Below, one piece after another: positions 54,612-63,010 of a stretch of DNA of 64,000 nucleotides (its first letter is position 1; every line of letters starts with the position of its first letter). The notes under the pieces were generated by a model, which did not search any database, was not told where the DNA came from, and was given only the letters and a program-made list of their open reading frames with translations. The position numbers were made by a program, and so were the translations under genes. The DNA comes from Flexivirga alba (GTDB lineage Bacteria > Actinomycetota > Actinomycetes > Actinomycetales > Dermatophilaceae). Location of the stretch: NCBI RefSeq assembly GCF_042661025.1, contig NZ_JBHSWH010000001.1, forward strand, positions 2,418,001-2,482,000, read 5' to 3'.

Positions 54612-55562
54612 ATGACGACCCCGCTGCTGCTGATCTGTCCGGTGGGGCTGGAGGACCTCGTCCGGGGTGACCTGCGTGACCAGCACGGTGTGGTGTCGCA
54701 ACTTACCGGTGCCGGCCAGATCACAGTGGATGACCCTCTGTCAGTCGATCTCGTCGGACCGATGGTGGAGCGCGTGCAAGTGCCGCTCGACGGCGACGAA
54801 TCGATATCGCGGGCCGCCGAGTTGATCGGTGTCACGCGTCCGGCCTTTCGAGTGCAGGCTCAGGATGCGCTGACCCGGGCCGACTGGATCGCTCGGGTCG
54901 AATCACGCGGCTGGGTCAACGATCCCGCTGACTGGGCGCTCAACATCGACGTCGATGCCGGCGCGATCGACCTGGGGCCGTGGCACTGGTCGCGGCGGAT
55001 CGGACAGTTGCGCAGACTCCCGGCGACGACTCCTGGCCCGGTTGCAGCAGGACTGCTGCGTATGGCGAAACTGCGCGACGGTGACCGGCTGCTCGACCCC
55101 TGCGCAGGTGTCGGCACGGTGCCGATCGTCGACGCGCTGCTGCGTGGGGGACCGGCATACAGCATCGAGCGGGACCCGGAAGCCACCAGGCTCGCCGCGC
55201 AGAATGCCGCGAATCTCTCGGTGCAGCAGTCGGTTTCAGTGCTCGAGGCTGACGCGACCGACCTACCCTTCGACGATGGCAGCATGGATCGCGTTGTCAG
55301 CGATCTACCGTTCGGCAAGCGCATCGGCAGCAATGAGCTCAACAAGACGCTCTACCCGGCGATCCTGCGCGAGATCGAGCGCGTGCTGACCGCGGATGGG
55401 CGTTGCGTGTTGTTGTCCGACGACAAGCGCGTGTTCGCCGAATCCGTCGCGCACGCAAGGGGTTTGAAGGTCTCAGGGGAGCGGGTCGTTCGCTACAACG
55501 GCGTGACGCCCACGGCATACATTGTGCGGCGGAGCCGGCGGCCGAAGAGGAAGCGGTCATGA
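54612..55562 (+). CDS. TRM11-like SAM-dependent RNA methyltransferase
   Basis: 316 aa. The N-terminal half (about 1-130) is a THUMP-like region (LICPVGLEDLVRGDLRD); the C-terminal half is a Rossmann methylase with LLDPCAGVGTVPIVDALLRG, an aspartate in SIERDPEATRLAAQNAA and the motif IV variant DRVVSDLPFGKRIGSN. The DLPFG motif is characteristic of guanine-N2 tRNA methylases of the Trm11/Trm14 type. ATG 54612 is chosen over the longer frame, which starts inside the pnp terminator. Its stop overlaps the next start (ATGA). Confidence 0.85.
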   Translation: MTTPLLLICPVGLEDLVRGDLRDQHGVVSQLTGAGQITVDDPLSVDLVGPMVERVQVPLDGDESISRAAELIGVTRPAFRVQAQDALTRADWIARVESRGWVNDPADWALNIDVDAGAIDLGPWHWSRRIGQLRRLPATTPGPVAAGLLRMAKLRDGDRLLDPCAGVGTVPIVDALLRGGPAYSIERDPEATRLAAQNAANLSVQQSVSVLEADATDLPFDDGSMDRVVSDLPFGKRIGSNELNKTLYPAILREIERVLTADGRCVLLSDDKRVFAESVAHARGLKVSGERVVRYNGVTPTAYIVRRSRRPKRKRS

Positions 55563-56503
55563 GCCGGCACCAGCACGCGCGCGGCGTCCGGCTGGGTTTC
55601 GCCGAGGCACCGGATCGCGTCCGCGCGTGGGCCGGACAGCAGATCGGCGGCGAGATTGTCTCGGTGATCGACTGCGTCGGAGGTATGTCGCCCGGGCCTG
55701 CCGCGCGCATTCGATCCGCCTCGGGTGCAACGGCTTTCGTCAAGGCGTGCGGTCCCGAGCTCAACCCGATCACGCCGGAACTGCTCCGCGACGAGGCACG
55801 GATCCTCGCGGCGCTGCCGGGCCACCCGAGCCTGCCCAGGCTGCTGGATGTGTATGACGACGGGGAATGGGTCGCGCTGCTCATCGAGGACCTGCCTGGT
55901 GCCGTGCCCGACGTGCCGTGGTCGGCCGACAACCTTCGACGTGCGAGCGGCGTGCTGTCGGCAGTGCGTCCGGTGCTCGACGAGGTCGCATCGGAGTGGG
56001 TGCCGTTAGCGACCGAGAGCGCACCGATCTTGACCGACGGTTGGAAGCTGCTTGCTGATCGACTTGATCAGGTCGATCCCTGGTGGGCCAAGCACCATGA
56101 CCAGCTGGCCGGGTATGCCGAGCGGGCCGCCACTCTGATCGACGGAAAAGCGTTGCTGCACTGGGACGTTCGGGCGGACAACCTGATCTTCGGCACCGAC
56201 CGGGACGTCGTCATCGACTGGGGGCAGGTGCGACGCGGGGCGCCGTGGATGGACCACGCGATGCTCGCGATGGACTGCGCGATGAGCGGCAGCGAGCTGT
56301 CAGCCGCGACCTTCTTCGCGCAGGAGCCTGCACTGGCCGAGCGGGACCCATCCGATCTGACGTCGTTGATGGCGGCAGCTGCGATGACCTTTGCAGCACG
56401 ATCGATGGACGATCCACCACCCGGTCTGCCCACGATCCCGGCGACGCGAGCGCGCTGGGCCGAGAACCTCCGTCTGGAGCTGGAGCTGGAGCTGGCCCTC
56501 TGA
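55559..56503 (+). CDS. Aminoglycoside phosphotransferase-fold (APH) protein
   Basis: 314 aa protein-kinase-like small-molecule kinase. The catalytic loop is LLHWDVRADNLIF (HWD in place of the usual HGD), the metal site VVIDWGQVRRGAPWMDHAM, and the N-lobe EARILAALPGHPSLPRLLDV. The family includes aminoglycoside kinases and many housekeeping kinases; context with an RNA methylase does not indicate resistance. ATG 55559 overlaps the methylase stop. A four-box element begins right at its stop codon. Confidence 0.85.
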   Translation: MSRHQHARGVRLGFAEAPDRVRAWAGQQIGGEIVSVIDCVGGMSPGPAARIRSASGATAFVKACGPELNPITPELLRDEARILAALPGHPSLPRLLDVYDDGEWVALLIEDLPGAVPDVPWSADNLRRASGVLSAVRPVLDEVASEWVPLATESAPILTDGWKLLADRLDQVDPWWAKHHDQLAGYAERAATLIDGKALLHWDVRADNLIFGTDRDVVIDWGQVRRGAPWMDHAMLAMDCAMSGSELSAATFFAQEPALAERDPSDLTSLMAAAAMTFAARSMDDPPPGLPTIPATRARWAENLRLELELELAL

Positions 56504-56584
56504 CCGAGAGGAGTACGGACTGACCGAGGAGTGCGGATTTCGCCTTAATCTGTACTCCTCTCGATCGGTTGATACTCCTCTCGG
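56504..56584. repeat. Four-box palindromic element, copy C
   Basis: Boxes CCGAGAGGAGTA (56504-56515), CCGAGGAGTGCG (56524, two bases shorter), then inverted TACTCCTCTCGA (56553-56564) and TACTCCTCTCGG (56573-56584). Spacing 20 bp in each half. It begins immediately at the stop codon of the kinase-fold gene and ends 76 bp before the next gene. Confidence 0.75.
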
Positions 56585-56659
56585 TCATGGGCGTGTGGGT
56601 CTCCGACGAACTCAAGTGCGGCGCTGTTCGTTGAGTCGGCAGTCGATCGAGGAGGTCGT

Positions 56660-57442
56660 ATGCCGCAACCGTCCGCACACCGGGCCGACACGTTCCTGCT
56701 TCCAGGAGTGGCCGAGGCGTATCGCGCCCGGCCGCCATACCCGCCGGAAGTGATCGACCGGCTCATCGACCTCGCGGGCGGCGGGCGGGTGCTGGATCTC
56801 GGCGCCGGCGAAGGGTCGATCGCGCGTCGGCTTGTCGGTCGGGTCTCCTCGGTCGTGGCGGTTGAGCGGTCGGCTCCGATGATCGAGGTCGGCCGCGCGC
56901 TGCCTGGTGGCACGGATGTCACCTGGCACTGCGAGGCGGCTGAAACCTTCACTGCGCCAGGACCTTTCGACCTTGCGGTGGTGGGCGAGGCGATGCACTG
57001 GTTCGATCTCCCCGCAGTCATGATCCGACTCCACGACGTGCTGCGCGAGGGCCGACCACTGGCGCTGGTGGATCGGTCGGTACGCCACGCTCGGATGCCC
57101 GAAGTCGTCGAGGTCATCAAACGTTTCTCCCGAGCCATCGACTACGACCCGACATACGACGTGGCCGACGACCTGACGGATCGCGGCCTGTGGGTGCGGG
57201 TGGGCGAAGTGGTGCCGACGGTGACGCTGGTCCGGCAGAGCTCGCAGGCGTACTTGGAGTCGCTGCACTCCACTTCCAGCCTGGCGCGTGCGTTGATGAC
57301 ACCGGAGGAGAACGCAGCTTTTGACGCGGCCGTGCTGGAGACCCTGCGTCCGATCACTGACTCCGACGGCATGCTGACGCTCGACGTGACAGCCCGCCTC
57401 GTCTGGGGTTCGGTCCGGTCTCAGTCCGTCGAAAATGCTTGA
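56660..57442 (+). CDS. Class I SAM-dependent methyltransferase
   Basis: 260 aa. YRARPPYPPEVIDRLIDLAG, then motif I RVLDLGAGEGSIARRLVGRV, motif II VVAVERSAPMIEVGRALPGG and AVVGEAMHWFDLPAVMIRLH place it with UbiE/type 11 methyltransferases. ATG 56660 has a GAGGAGGTCGT leader. It ends inside the convergent LanC-like gene with a 22-bp overlap. Substrate unknown. Confidence 0.88.
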   Translation: MPQPSAHRADTFLLPGVAEAYRARPPYPPEVIDRLIDLAGGGRVLDLGAGEGSIARRLVGRVSSVVAVERSAPMIEVGRALPGGTDVTWHCEAAETFTAPGPFDLAVVGEAMHWFDLPAVMIRLHDVLREGRPLALVDRSVRHARMPEVVEVIKRFSRAIDYDPTYDVADDLTDRGLWVRVGEVVPTVTLVRQSSQAYLESLHSTSSLARALMTPEENAAFDAAVLETLRPITDSDGMLTLDVTARLVWGSVRSQSVENA

Positions 57443-58608
57443 CCAGCAACGGCTTTCTGATCCGGCCACTCGATGGCGTAACCGGGACGGTCGCCACGTC
57501 GGAGCCGCACGTAGCGCAGCAGCTCGCGCAATATGCCGGCGTTGCCCATCGCCCAACCCGGCAGTGGTGCCAGCTCCGGAGGGTCAGCGCGTTGCTCGTA
57601 GTTGGACCAACGCGCGCCGGCGTCGTCGACGGTCGCTCGCGTGAGCAGATCAGCCACGAGCAGGTCGGCGAAGGCGAAGTCGTCACCGCGTTCGACGATG
57701 CGATCACATGCGGTCGCGAGCACTCCCGCCGTCCCACAGCAATGTCCGTTGTTGTCCCAGAAGCCCGGTTGCAGCCGCGACGGCAGGCCCGAGCCGACAA
57801 CGGTCGTCCAACAGCGGTCCTGCAGGGCGCCCCAGCGCTCGTCCCCGGTGACCTGTGACAGCAGCCGGAAGAGCTGCGCATCGCCGGCCGGTCCGTTGCA
57901 CCAGCCGTAGCTGTAGCGCTCGATGATGTCCGGGCGATGCGGCGGATCAGAGTGCGGCACAAGGAAATCCGCCGCGCTGGCCGTGTTGCGCGAGACCACG
58001 TCATCGGCGCCCAGCACAGCCAGGTCCATCAGGTCGGAGCGACCAGACGCGCTTCCGACGGTCGCCAGCGCGAAGGCGATGCCGAGCGTGCCGTGCGCCA
58101 TGTGGTGCGACCGCGGCTGAGTCGGCCGCACAGCCCAGTTGACGCCGTGCGGAGTGCGGTCGGCCTTCTCGACATACGGGAGCACAGCTTGTATGGCGAG
58201 ATCGACGTCTCCAGCGTGCAGCGCTCCGAGGCCGATGCCGGCGTTGCCCATGAGCAGCTCGAACATGGTGTTCCAGCGCACGCCGTCGAACTTGTCCCGG
58301 ACGCGGCGGAGCGCCTGATCCGCTGCTCCGTGGCGGCCCAGTTGGTGCAGGCAGAACGCCATACCGGCCAGGCCGAAGTAGAGCGACGCGTCGTCGACGT
58401 GGTCGACCTGCGCCGACAGGATGTCGAGTCCACGGTCGATCGCTGCGCCATACCGATCATCACCGAAGTGGGCGTGGGCCTCGTGCAGCCCGAGCACGAT
58501 GCCCGAAAGTCCGTGGTAGAGCGAGGGATCCGCGGCATCCCAGTTGCTCTCATCGAGCAACCAGTCGGCCGCCGACCTGGCGACGGCCTCGACGTCGTCA
58601 GTGTTCAC
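57421..58608 (-). CDS. LanC-like cyclase-fold protein with CCG zinc motif
   Basis: 395 aa alpha/alpha-barrel of the LanC (lanthionine synthetase C-like) family. Zinc ligands appear as C237 (YSYGWCNGPAGDAQLF) and C290-C291 (WDNNGHCCGTAGVLATACDR); the second pair is CC rather than the CH of NisC, as in ProcM-type cyclases. Repeats such as SLYHGLSGIVLGLHEAH and LYFGLAGMAFCLHQLG are typical. No LanB/LanM dehydratase or precursor peptide is adjacent, so this may be an orphan LanC-like enzyme acting on another thiol substrate. GTG 58608 overlaps the response regulator stop (GTGA). Confidence 0.88.
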   Translation of the reverse strand: MNTDDVEAVARSAADWLLDESNWDAADPSLYHGLSGIVLGLHEAHAHFGDDRYGAAIDRGLDILSAQVDHVDDASLYFGLAGMAFCLHQLGRHGAADQALRRVRDKFDGVRWNTMFELLMGNAGIGLGALHAGDVDLAIQAVLPYVEKADRTPHGVNWAVRPTQPRSHHMAHGTLGIAFALATVGSASGRSDLMDLAVLGADDVVSRNTASAADFLVPHSDPPHRPDIIERYSYGWCNGPAGDAQLFRLLSQVTGDERWGALQDRCWTTVVGSGLPSRLQPGFWDNNGHCCGTAGVLATACDRIVERGDDFAFADLLVADLLTRATVDDAGARWSNYEQRADPPELAPLPGWAMGNAGILRELLRYVRLRRGDRPGYAIEWPDQKAVAGQAFSTD

Positions 58609-59267
58609 ACCAGGTCCAGCTCGAGTGCGCGCAGGACAGCGCGGGTGCGGTCACGAACGCCGAGCTTGGCCAGCACGGTCGACACGTGGTTCTTGACGGT
58701 GCCGGGAGCCAGATGCATCGCGGACGCGATCTCCTTGTTGGAGAATCCACCGACCAGCATGCGCAGCACCTCACGCTCCCGGGTCGTGAGCTCGATGTGG
58801 ACCGGCAGGTCGGCTGGGGCAGCGACGGGACCGGGCGTGCCGAGCCGATCCAGTAGCCGCTGGGTCACTGAGGACGCGACCATGGAGCCGCCGGACGCGA
58901 CGGTCTCGACCGCAACGATCAGATCGTCCAGCGAGACGTCCTTGAGCAGGTAACCGCGCGCGCCGGCGCGCAGCGCCTGCAGCACCTGCTCGTCGTCCTG
59001 GAAGGTCGTCAGCACCAGGCACGGCGGGGGATCGGTGCGTTGTGCCAGCTCGTGCAGCACCGCGATGCCGTCGAGCACGGGCATCCGCAGGTCCAGAAGT
59101 ATGACGTCAGGTCGCTCGATCTCCAGGGCTTCCAAGGCTTTCCGCCCGTCGGACGCGGCGCCGATGACGTCGACGCGACCACTCAGTCGCAGCAGCCCGA
59201 CAATGCCGTCGCGCACGATCGTCTGGTCGTCCACGACCAGCACCCGGATCGGGTCTGCTGCCGTCAT
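58605..59267 (-). CDS. NarL/LuxR-family response regulator
   Basis: 220 aa. The receiver domain has IRVLVVDDQTIVRDGIVGLL with acidic residues, the phospho-aspartate in DVILLDLRMPVLDGIAVL, and the lysine in GYLLKDVSLDDLI. The C-terminal LuxR helix-turn-helix reads LTTREREVLRMLVGGFSNKE, IASAMHLAPGTVKNHVSTVL. ATG 59267 overlaps the histidine kinase stop. It is the middle gene of a kinase-regulator-LanC-like operon and probably regulates that operon or a nearby exporter. Confidence 0.93.
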   Translation of the reverse strand: MTAADPIRVLVVDDQTIVRDGIVGLLRLSGRVDVIGAASDGRKALEALEIERPDVILLDLRMPVLDGIAVLHELAQRTDPPPCLVLTTFQDDEQVLQALRAGARGYLLKDVSLDDLIVAVETVASGGSMVASSVTQRLLDRLGTPGPVAAPADLPVHIELTTREREVLRMLVGGFSNKEIASAMHLAPGTVKNHVSTVLAKLGVRDRTRAVLRALELDLV

Positions 59268-60457
59268 ACCTGCTCCTTGACCGTTGTGTCGTCGACCGGG
59301 TTCTCGACACACAGTGGCGCCGACGCCTGGACGACGAAGCCTCCGTTGGCGGAGCCGCGCCATACAACCGAACCGCCCAGAGCGGCGAAACGCTCTCGCA
59401 TGCCACGCAATCCGTTGCCCTCCACGGCAGCGGCGGCGCCGCGGCCATTGTCGCGCACCACCACCGACAGGGTGCCGTCCGCGGCCTCCAACGCGACCCA
59501 TGCCTGACTGGCGCAGCCGTGGCGGGCCGCGTTGGTCAGCGATTCCTGGACGAGCCGCACACTTGCATGTCGAAGGGCCGTTGGCGCCCGCTCAAGCACG
59601 GCGTCGTCGGTCAGCTCGACCTGCATGCCCGGCCAACCGTCGGCCAGTGCGCGGAGTGAGGTGGCCTCTGCCGGGGCGCCATCCCGCAGCTCACTGACCA
59701 CGCTGCGGACCTGCTCCAACAGCTCCTTGCCGGTGCGGTGTGCGCTGTCCAAGTAGTGCTGGGCCTCTGCGGGTGGCAGGTGGCGAGCGGCTTCGAGGGT
59801 CAGGGTGAGGCCGGTCAGCTGATGGCCGACGACGTCGTGCAACTCGCGCGCGATCCGCAGCCGCTCCTCGGTGGCGCTGTGCTCGCGAAGCTTTGCTTGT
59901 GCCTCTCTGAGAGCCTGATTGGCCTGCTCGGCCTCGTCACGGGCGCGCTCGGACTTGTCGCGCTCCCGCTGGATGACCAACGTCTGCTCGACGCCGACGA
60001 GCACGAACGCCTCGACGACGAGGGTCAGCACGGCATACCAGGTGCACGCCAGTACAGACGCCTGACCGTTGACCAGCGCCATCAGCACAGTGCTCGCCGG
60101 CAGCAGCACCAGGGTGGTCGCCACGGACACGCGAAGCGGCACGAAGTTTGCCCAGACGGCCGTCGTCACGGCGAGCAACATGAGGCTGAAGCCGTAGGTC
60201 GAGCCGAGCGCAGCACCCAGATAGGACACGACGACGAACATCCCGACGATCAGGTAGGTCCTGGGATTGCGGGGGAATCTGATGGGCGTGCCGGCGATCA
60301 GGATGAAGATCCCGGCGATCAGCGCGACACATGCCCAGTAGACGATCCGGAACGGCGTCGGCAGGTCCGGCAGGCCACCCAGGAAGAGCGGCGCCGCCGT
60401 GAAGATCGCAATGGCGATGAAGCCATTGACGAATTGCAGGCGTTCGATCGGTCGCAC
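59264..60457 (-). CDS. Membrane sensor histidine kinase (HisKA_3 type)
   Basis: 397 aa. Five or so TM helices in the first ~160 residues (FIAIAIFTAAPLFLGG, VALIAGIFILIAGTPI, YLIVGMFVVVSYLGAALG and others), a coiled-coil linker rich in E/R/A, the DHp motif RIARELHDVVGHQLTGLTLT with the phospho-histidine, and the ATP domain RDNGRGAAAAVEGNGLRGMR. It partners the overlapping response regulator. The short extracytoplasmic loops suggest sensing within the membrane. GTG 60457 is the start. Confidence 0.93.
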   Translation of the reverse strand: MRPIERLQFVNGFIAIAIFTAAPLFLGGLPDLPTPFRIVYWACVALIAGIFILIAGTPIRFPRNPRTYLIVGMFVVVSYLGAALGSTYGFSLMLLAVTTAVWANFVPLRVSVATTLVLLPASTVLMALVNGQASVLACTWYAVLTLVVEAFVLVGVEQTLVIQRERDKSERARDEAEQANQALREAQAKLREHSATEERLRIARELHDVVGHQLTGLTLTLEAARHLPPAEAQHYLDSAHRTGKELLEQVRSVVSELRDGAPAEATSLRALADGWPGMQVELTDDAVLERAPTALRHASVRLVQESLTNAARHGCASQAWVALEAADGTLSVVVRDNGRGAAAAVEGNGLRGMRERFAALGGSVVWRGSANGGFVVQASAPLCVENPVDDTTVKEQV

Positions 60458-60562
60458 ACCTCGACGATAGAGCGCGCCGGCCGGCCCGAGACCTGCCGAA
60501 GGTCATGGACAATAGGTGGACACCGATAACACGCGAAGTTGAAAGTCCCTAGGGTGCCGCCC

Positions 60563-61912
60563 GTGAGTACCCTGCACCCCACTTTCCGACCGATGTTCGA
60601 CGACGTGCTCGCCCGGAACCCGGGCGAGGCCGAGTTCCAGCAAGCCGTGCACGAGGTGATGGAGAGCCTCACGCCGCTCGCGGACAACCACTCCGGCTAC
60701 ACCCAGTGGTCGATCCTGCAGCGAATCTGCGAGCCGGAGCGCCAGGTCATCTTCCGCGTGCCGTGGGTCGACGACAGTGGGGAGGTGCGCGTCAACCGGG
60801 GCTTCCGCGTCGAGTTCAACTCCGCGCTCGGCCCCTACAAGGGCGGGCTGCGATTCCACCCGAGCGTCAACCTGTCGATCGTGAAGTTCCTTGGCTTCGA
60901 GCAGGTCTTCAAGAACGCCCTCACCGGTATGCCGATCGGTGGTGGCAAAGGCGGCTCCGACTTCGACCCCAAGGGCCGCAGCGACGCCGAGGTCATGCGC
61001 TTCTGCCAGTCCTTCATGACCGAGCTCTACCGCCACATCGGCGAATACACCGATGTGCCGGCCGGCGACATCGGTGTCGGAGGCCGCGAGATCGGCTACC
61101 TGTTCGGGCAGTACAAGCGGATCACCAACCGCTACGAGTCCGGCGTGCTGACCGGTAAGGGTTTGTCCTGGGGCGGTTCGCAGGTACGCACTGAGGCCAC
61201 CGGCTACGGCACGGTGTTCTTCGCGCAGGAGATGCTAGCCGCCAAGGGGACCTCGCTGGACGGTATGTCGGTCGTCGTCTCCGGCACCGGCAACGTCGCC
61301 CTCTATGCCGTCGAGAAGGTGCACCAACTGGGCGGCAAGGTCATCGCCGTCTCCGACTCCAGCGGGTATGTCGTCGACGAACAGGGCGTCGACCTCGAGG
61401 TGCTGCAGGAGATCAAGGAAGTGCGTCGTGGCCGGGTCTCGGAGTATGTCGACCAGGTCGGCGACCGGGCGCGGTTCGTTTCTGACGGATCGATCTGGGA
61501 GGTTCCGTGCCAGGTCGCGCTGCCGTGCGCGACCCAGAACGAACTCGACGAGACTGACGCGAAGACGTTGGTGGCAAACGGGGTTCGCTTGGTCGCCGAA
61601 GGCGCGAACATGCCGACGACTCCTGCTGCCGCAGCCATCTTGCGTGATGCGGGAGTGCTCTTCGCGCCGGGCAAGGCCGCCAACGCAGGCGGCGTTGCGA
61701 CCAGCGCGCTGGAGATGCAGCAGAACGCCAGCCGCGACTCCTGGAGCTTCGCGCGAACCGAGGAACGGCTGCACGAGATCATGCGCGACATCCACGACAC
61801 CTGTGTCACGCAAGCTGAGGCGGTCGGTCACCCGGGCGACTACGTGATCGGCGCCAACCTCGCGGCATACATCAAGGTGGCCGATGCGATGGTCGCCCAA
61901 GGCGTCATCTGA
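60563..61912 (+). CDS. gdhA: NADP-specific glutamate dehydrogenase
   Basis: 449 aa hexameric enzyme making glutamate from 2-oxoglutarate and ammonium. FNSALGPYKGGLRFHPSVNL and the catalytic lysine block ALTGMPIGGGKGGSDFDPKG are diagnostic, with the nucleotide fold VVVSGTGNVALYAVEKVHQL and NAGGVATSALEMQQNA at the C-terminal side. Length is that of the small NADP enzyme. GTG 60563 (AGGG eight bases upstream) is chosen over earlier GTG/TTG codons. A four-box palindromic element starts 14 bp after the stop. Confidence 0.96.
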   Translation: MSTLHPTFRPMFDDVLARNPGEAEFQQAVHEVMESLTPLADNHSGYTQWSILQRICEPERQVIFRVPWVDDSGEVRVNRGFRVEFNSALGPYKGGLRFHPSVNLSIVKFLGFEQVFKNALTGMPIGGGKGGSDFDPKGRSDAEVMRFCQSFMTELYRHIGEYTDVPAGDIGVGGREIGYLFGQYKRITNRYESGVLTGKGLSWGGSQVRTEATGYGTVFFAQEMLAAKGTSLDGMSVVVSGTGNVALYAVEKVHQLGGKVIAVSDSSGYVVDEQGVDLEVLQEIKEVRRGRVSEYVDQVGDRARFVSDGSIWEVPCQVALPCATQNELDETDAKTLVANGVRLVAEGANMPTTPAAAAILRDAGVLFAPGKAANAGGVATSALEMQQNASRDSWSFARTEERLHEIMRDIHDTCVTQAEAVGHPGDYVIGANLAAYIKVADAMVAQGVI

Positions 61913-61925
61913 TCGGCACCCCTCT

Positions 61926-62020
61926 GTGCCGAGAGGACACCCGTTTGCCGAGAGGACAGGCGATTTGGGCCGAATTCGGCCCAAATCGCGTGTCCTCTCG
62001 GTCATCGCGTGTCCTCTCGG
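61926..62020. repeat. Four-box palindromic element, copy A
   Basis: Boxes CCGAGAGGACAC (61929), CCGAGAGGACAG (61948), then inverted TGTCCTCTCGG at 61991 and 62010. Spacing 19 bp in each half. The centre (61961-61988) is a perfect 28-bp palindrome on GAATTC. The whole forms a near-perfect hairpin of about 48 bp per arm between two co-directional genes. Confidence 0.85.
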
Positions 62021-62120
62021 TATGGGGGTGGTGCGGGGGTATGGGGTGCCGAAGGTCATGGGTCACGGTCATGCCGCCTGACACTGCTGGCGGCATCCGG
62101 GCTGCGGCACTGTCGGTGGC

Positions 62121-63010
62121 ATGGAAGAAATCGCCCGATTCACCGACGTCACGCGTTCCTTCCGCGGGACGATCGCCGTGGATTCCGTTGACCTGACTTT
62201 GTATCCGGGGAGATCGTCGCCCTCCTCGGCCCGAACGGTGCCGGGAAGTCGACGCTGCTGGACATGCTGCTCGGCCTGCGCGATCCCAGCTCAGGCACGG
62301 TCCGAGCGTTCGGTATGCCGCCGACCGCTCGCCGCGCTCGCGCCCGGATGGGCGCCATGCTGCAGGAGACCACCGGCCCGCCGGGGCTCACCGTCGCCGA
62401 GACCGTGCGGCTGACCCAGCATCTCTACCCCCGCACGACCCCGATCGGCGAACTGCTGGCGCTGGTCGAGCTGACCGAGAAGGCGGACCGCCGGGTCGGA
62501 GAGCTGTCCGGCGGTGAGCGGCAACGACTTTCGCTCGCCCTCGCGCTGGCCGGCGCCCCCGAGTTGCTCGTGCTCGACGAACCCACCGCAGCTCTGGACG
62601 TGGCGGGTCGCCGCCGGCTGCTGCAGGCGATCCGCGAATTGGCGGTGCAGGACCGCTCGATCGTGCTGGCCACCCATGACCTGCGCGAGGCGCAGGAGGT
62701 GGCCGACCGCGTCGTGGTGTTGCATCACGGGCGCAAGATCGCCGATGCGTCGACGCAGGAGATCGTGCGCCGAGTAGGCGTCAGCAAGGTGCACTTGACC
62801 ACAGACGCCTCGGTCGTATGGATCGCGAATTTCCCTGGCGTCACAGAAGTTTCGGTGTTGCGGGACAGGCGGATCGAGCTATTGAGCGCTGACCCCGAAG
62901 GGCTGCTCGGTGCTCTCTTCGCCGCCGGGCATCAGGTTCGGGACCTCACCGTGACCGATGCCGACCTGGAGTCCGCATTCCTCACCCTCACCCAGGAGGA
63001 CGCAGCATGA
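62121..63010 (+). CDS. ABC transporter ATP-binding protein, frameshifted in this sequence
   Basis: About 296 aa ABC-2-type exporter ATPase. The first frame reads RFTDVTRSFRGTIAVDSVDL; the Walker A GPNGAGKSTLLD and all that follows lie in the next frame because one G is missing at 62207-62210 (CCGGGGAGATC). Signature ELSGGERQRLSLALAL, Walker B ELLVLDEPTAALDV and the H-loop ATHDLREAQEV are intact. Its stop overlaps the permease start (ATGA). Exporters of this type often serve drug or peptide efflux; substrate unknown. Confidence 0.88.

Noticed and set aside
55559..56503. Aminoglycoside resistance gene
   Set aside because: The kinase fold is present but the catalytic loop is HWD rather than HGD and the context is housekeeping; no evidence of resistance specificity or recent transfer.
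61926..62020. CRISPR-like array
   Set aside because: Boxes recur at regular spacing, but the second half is inverted, spacers are only 7-8 nt and no cas genes are present.
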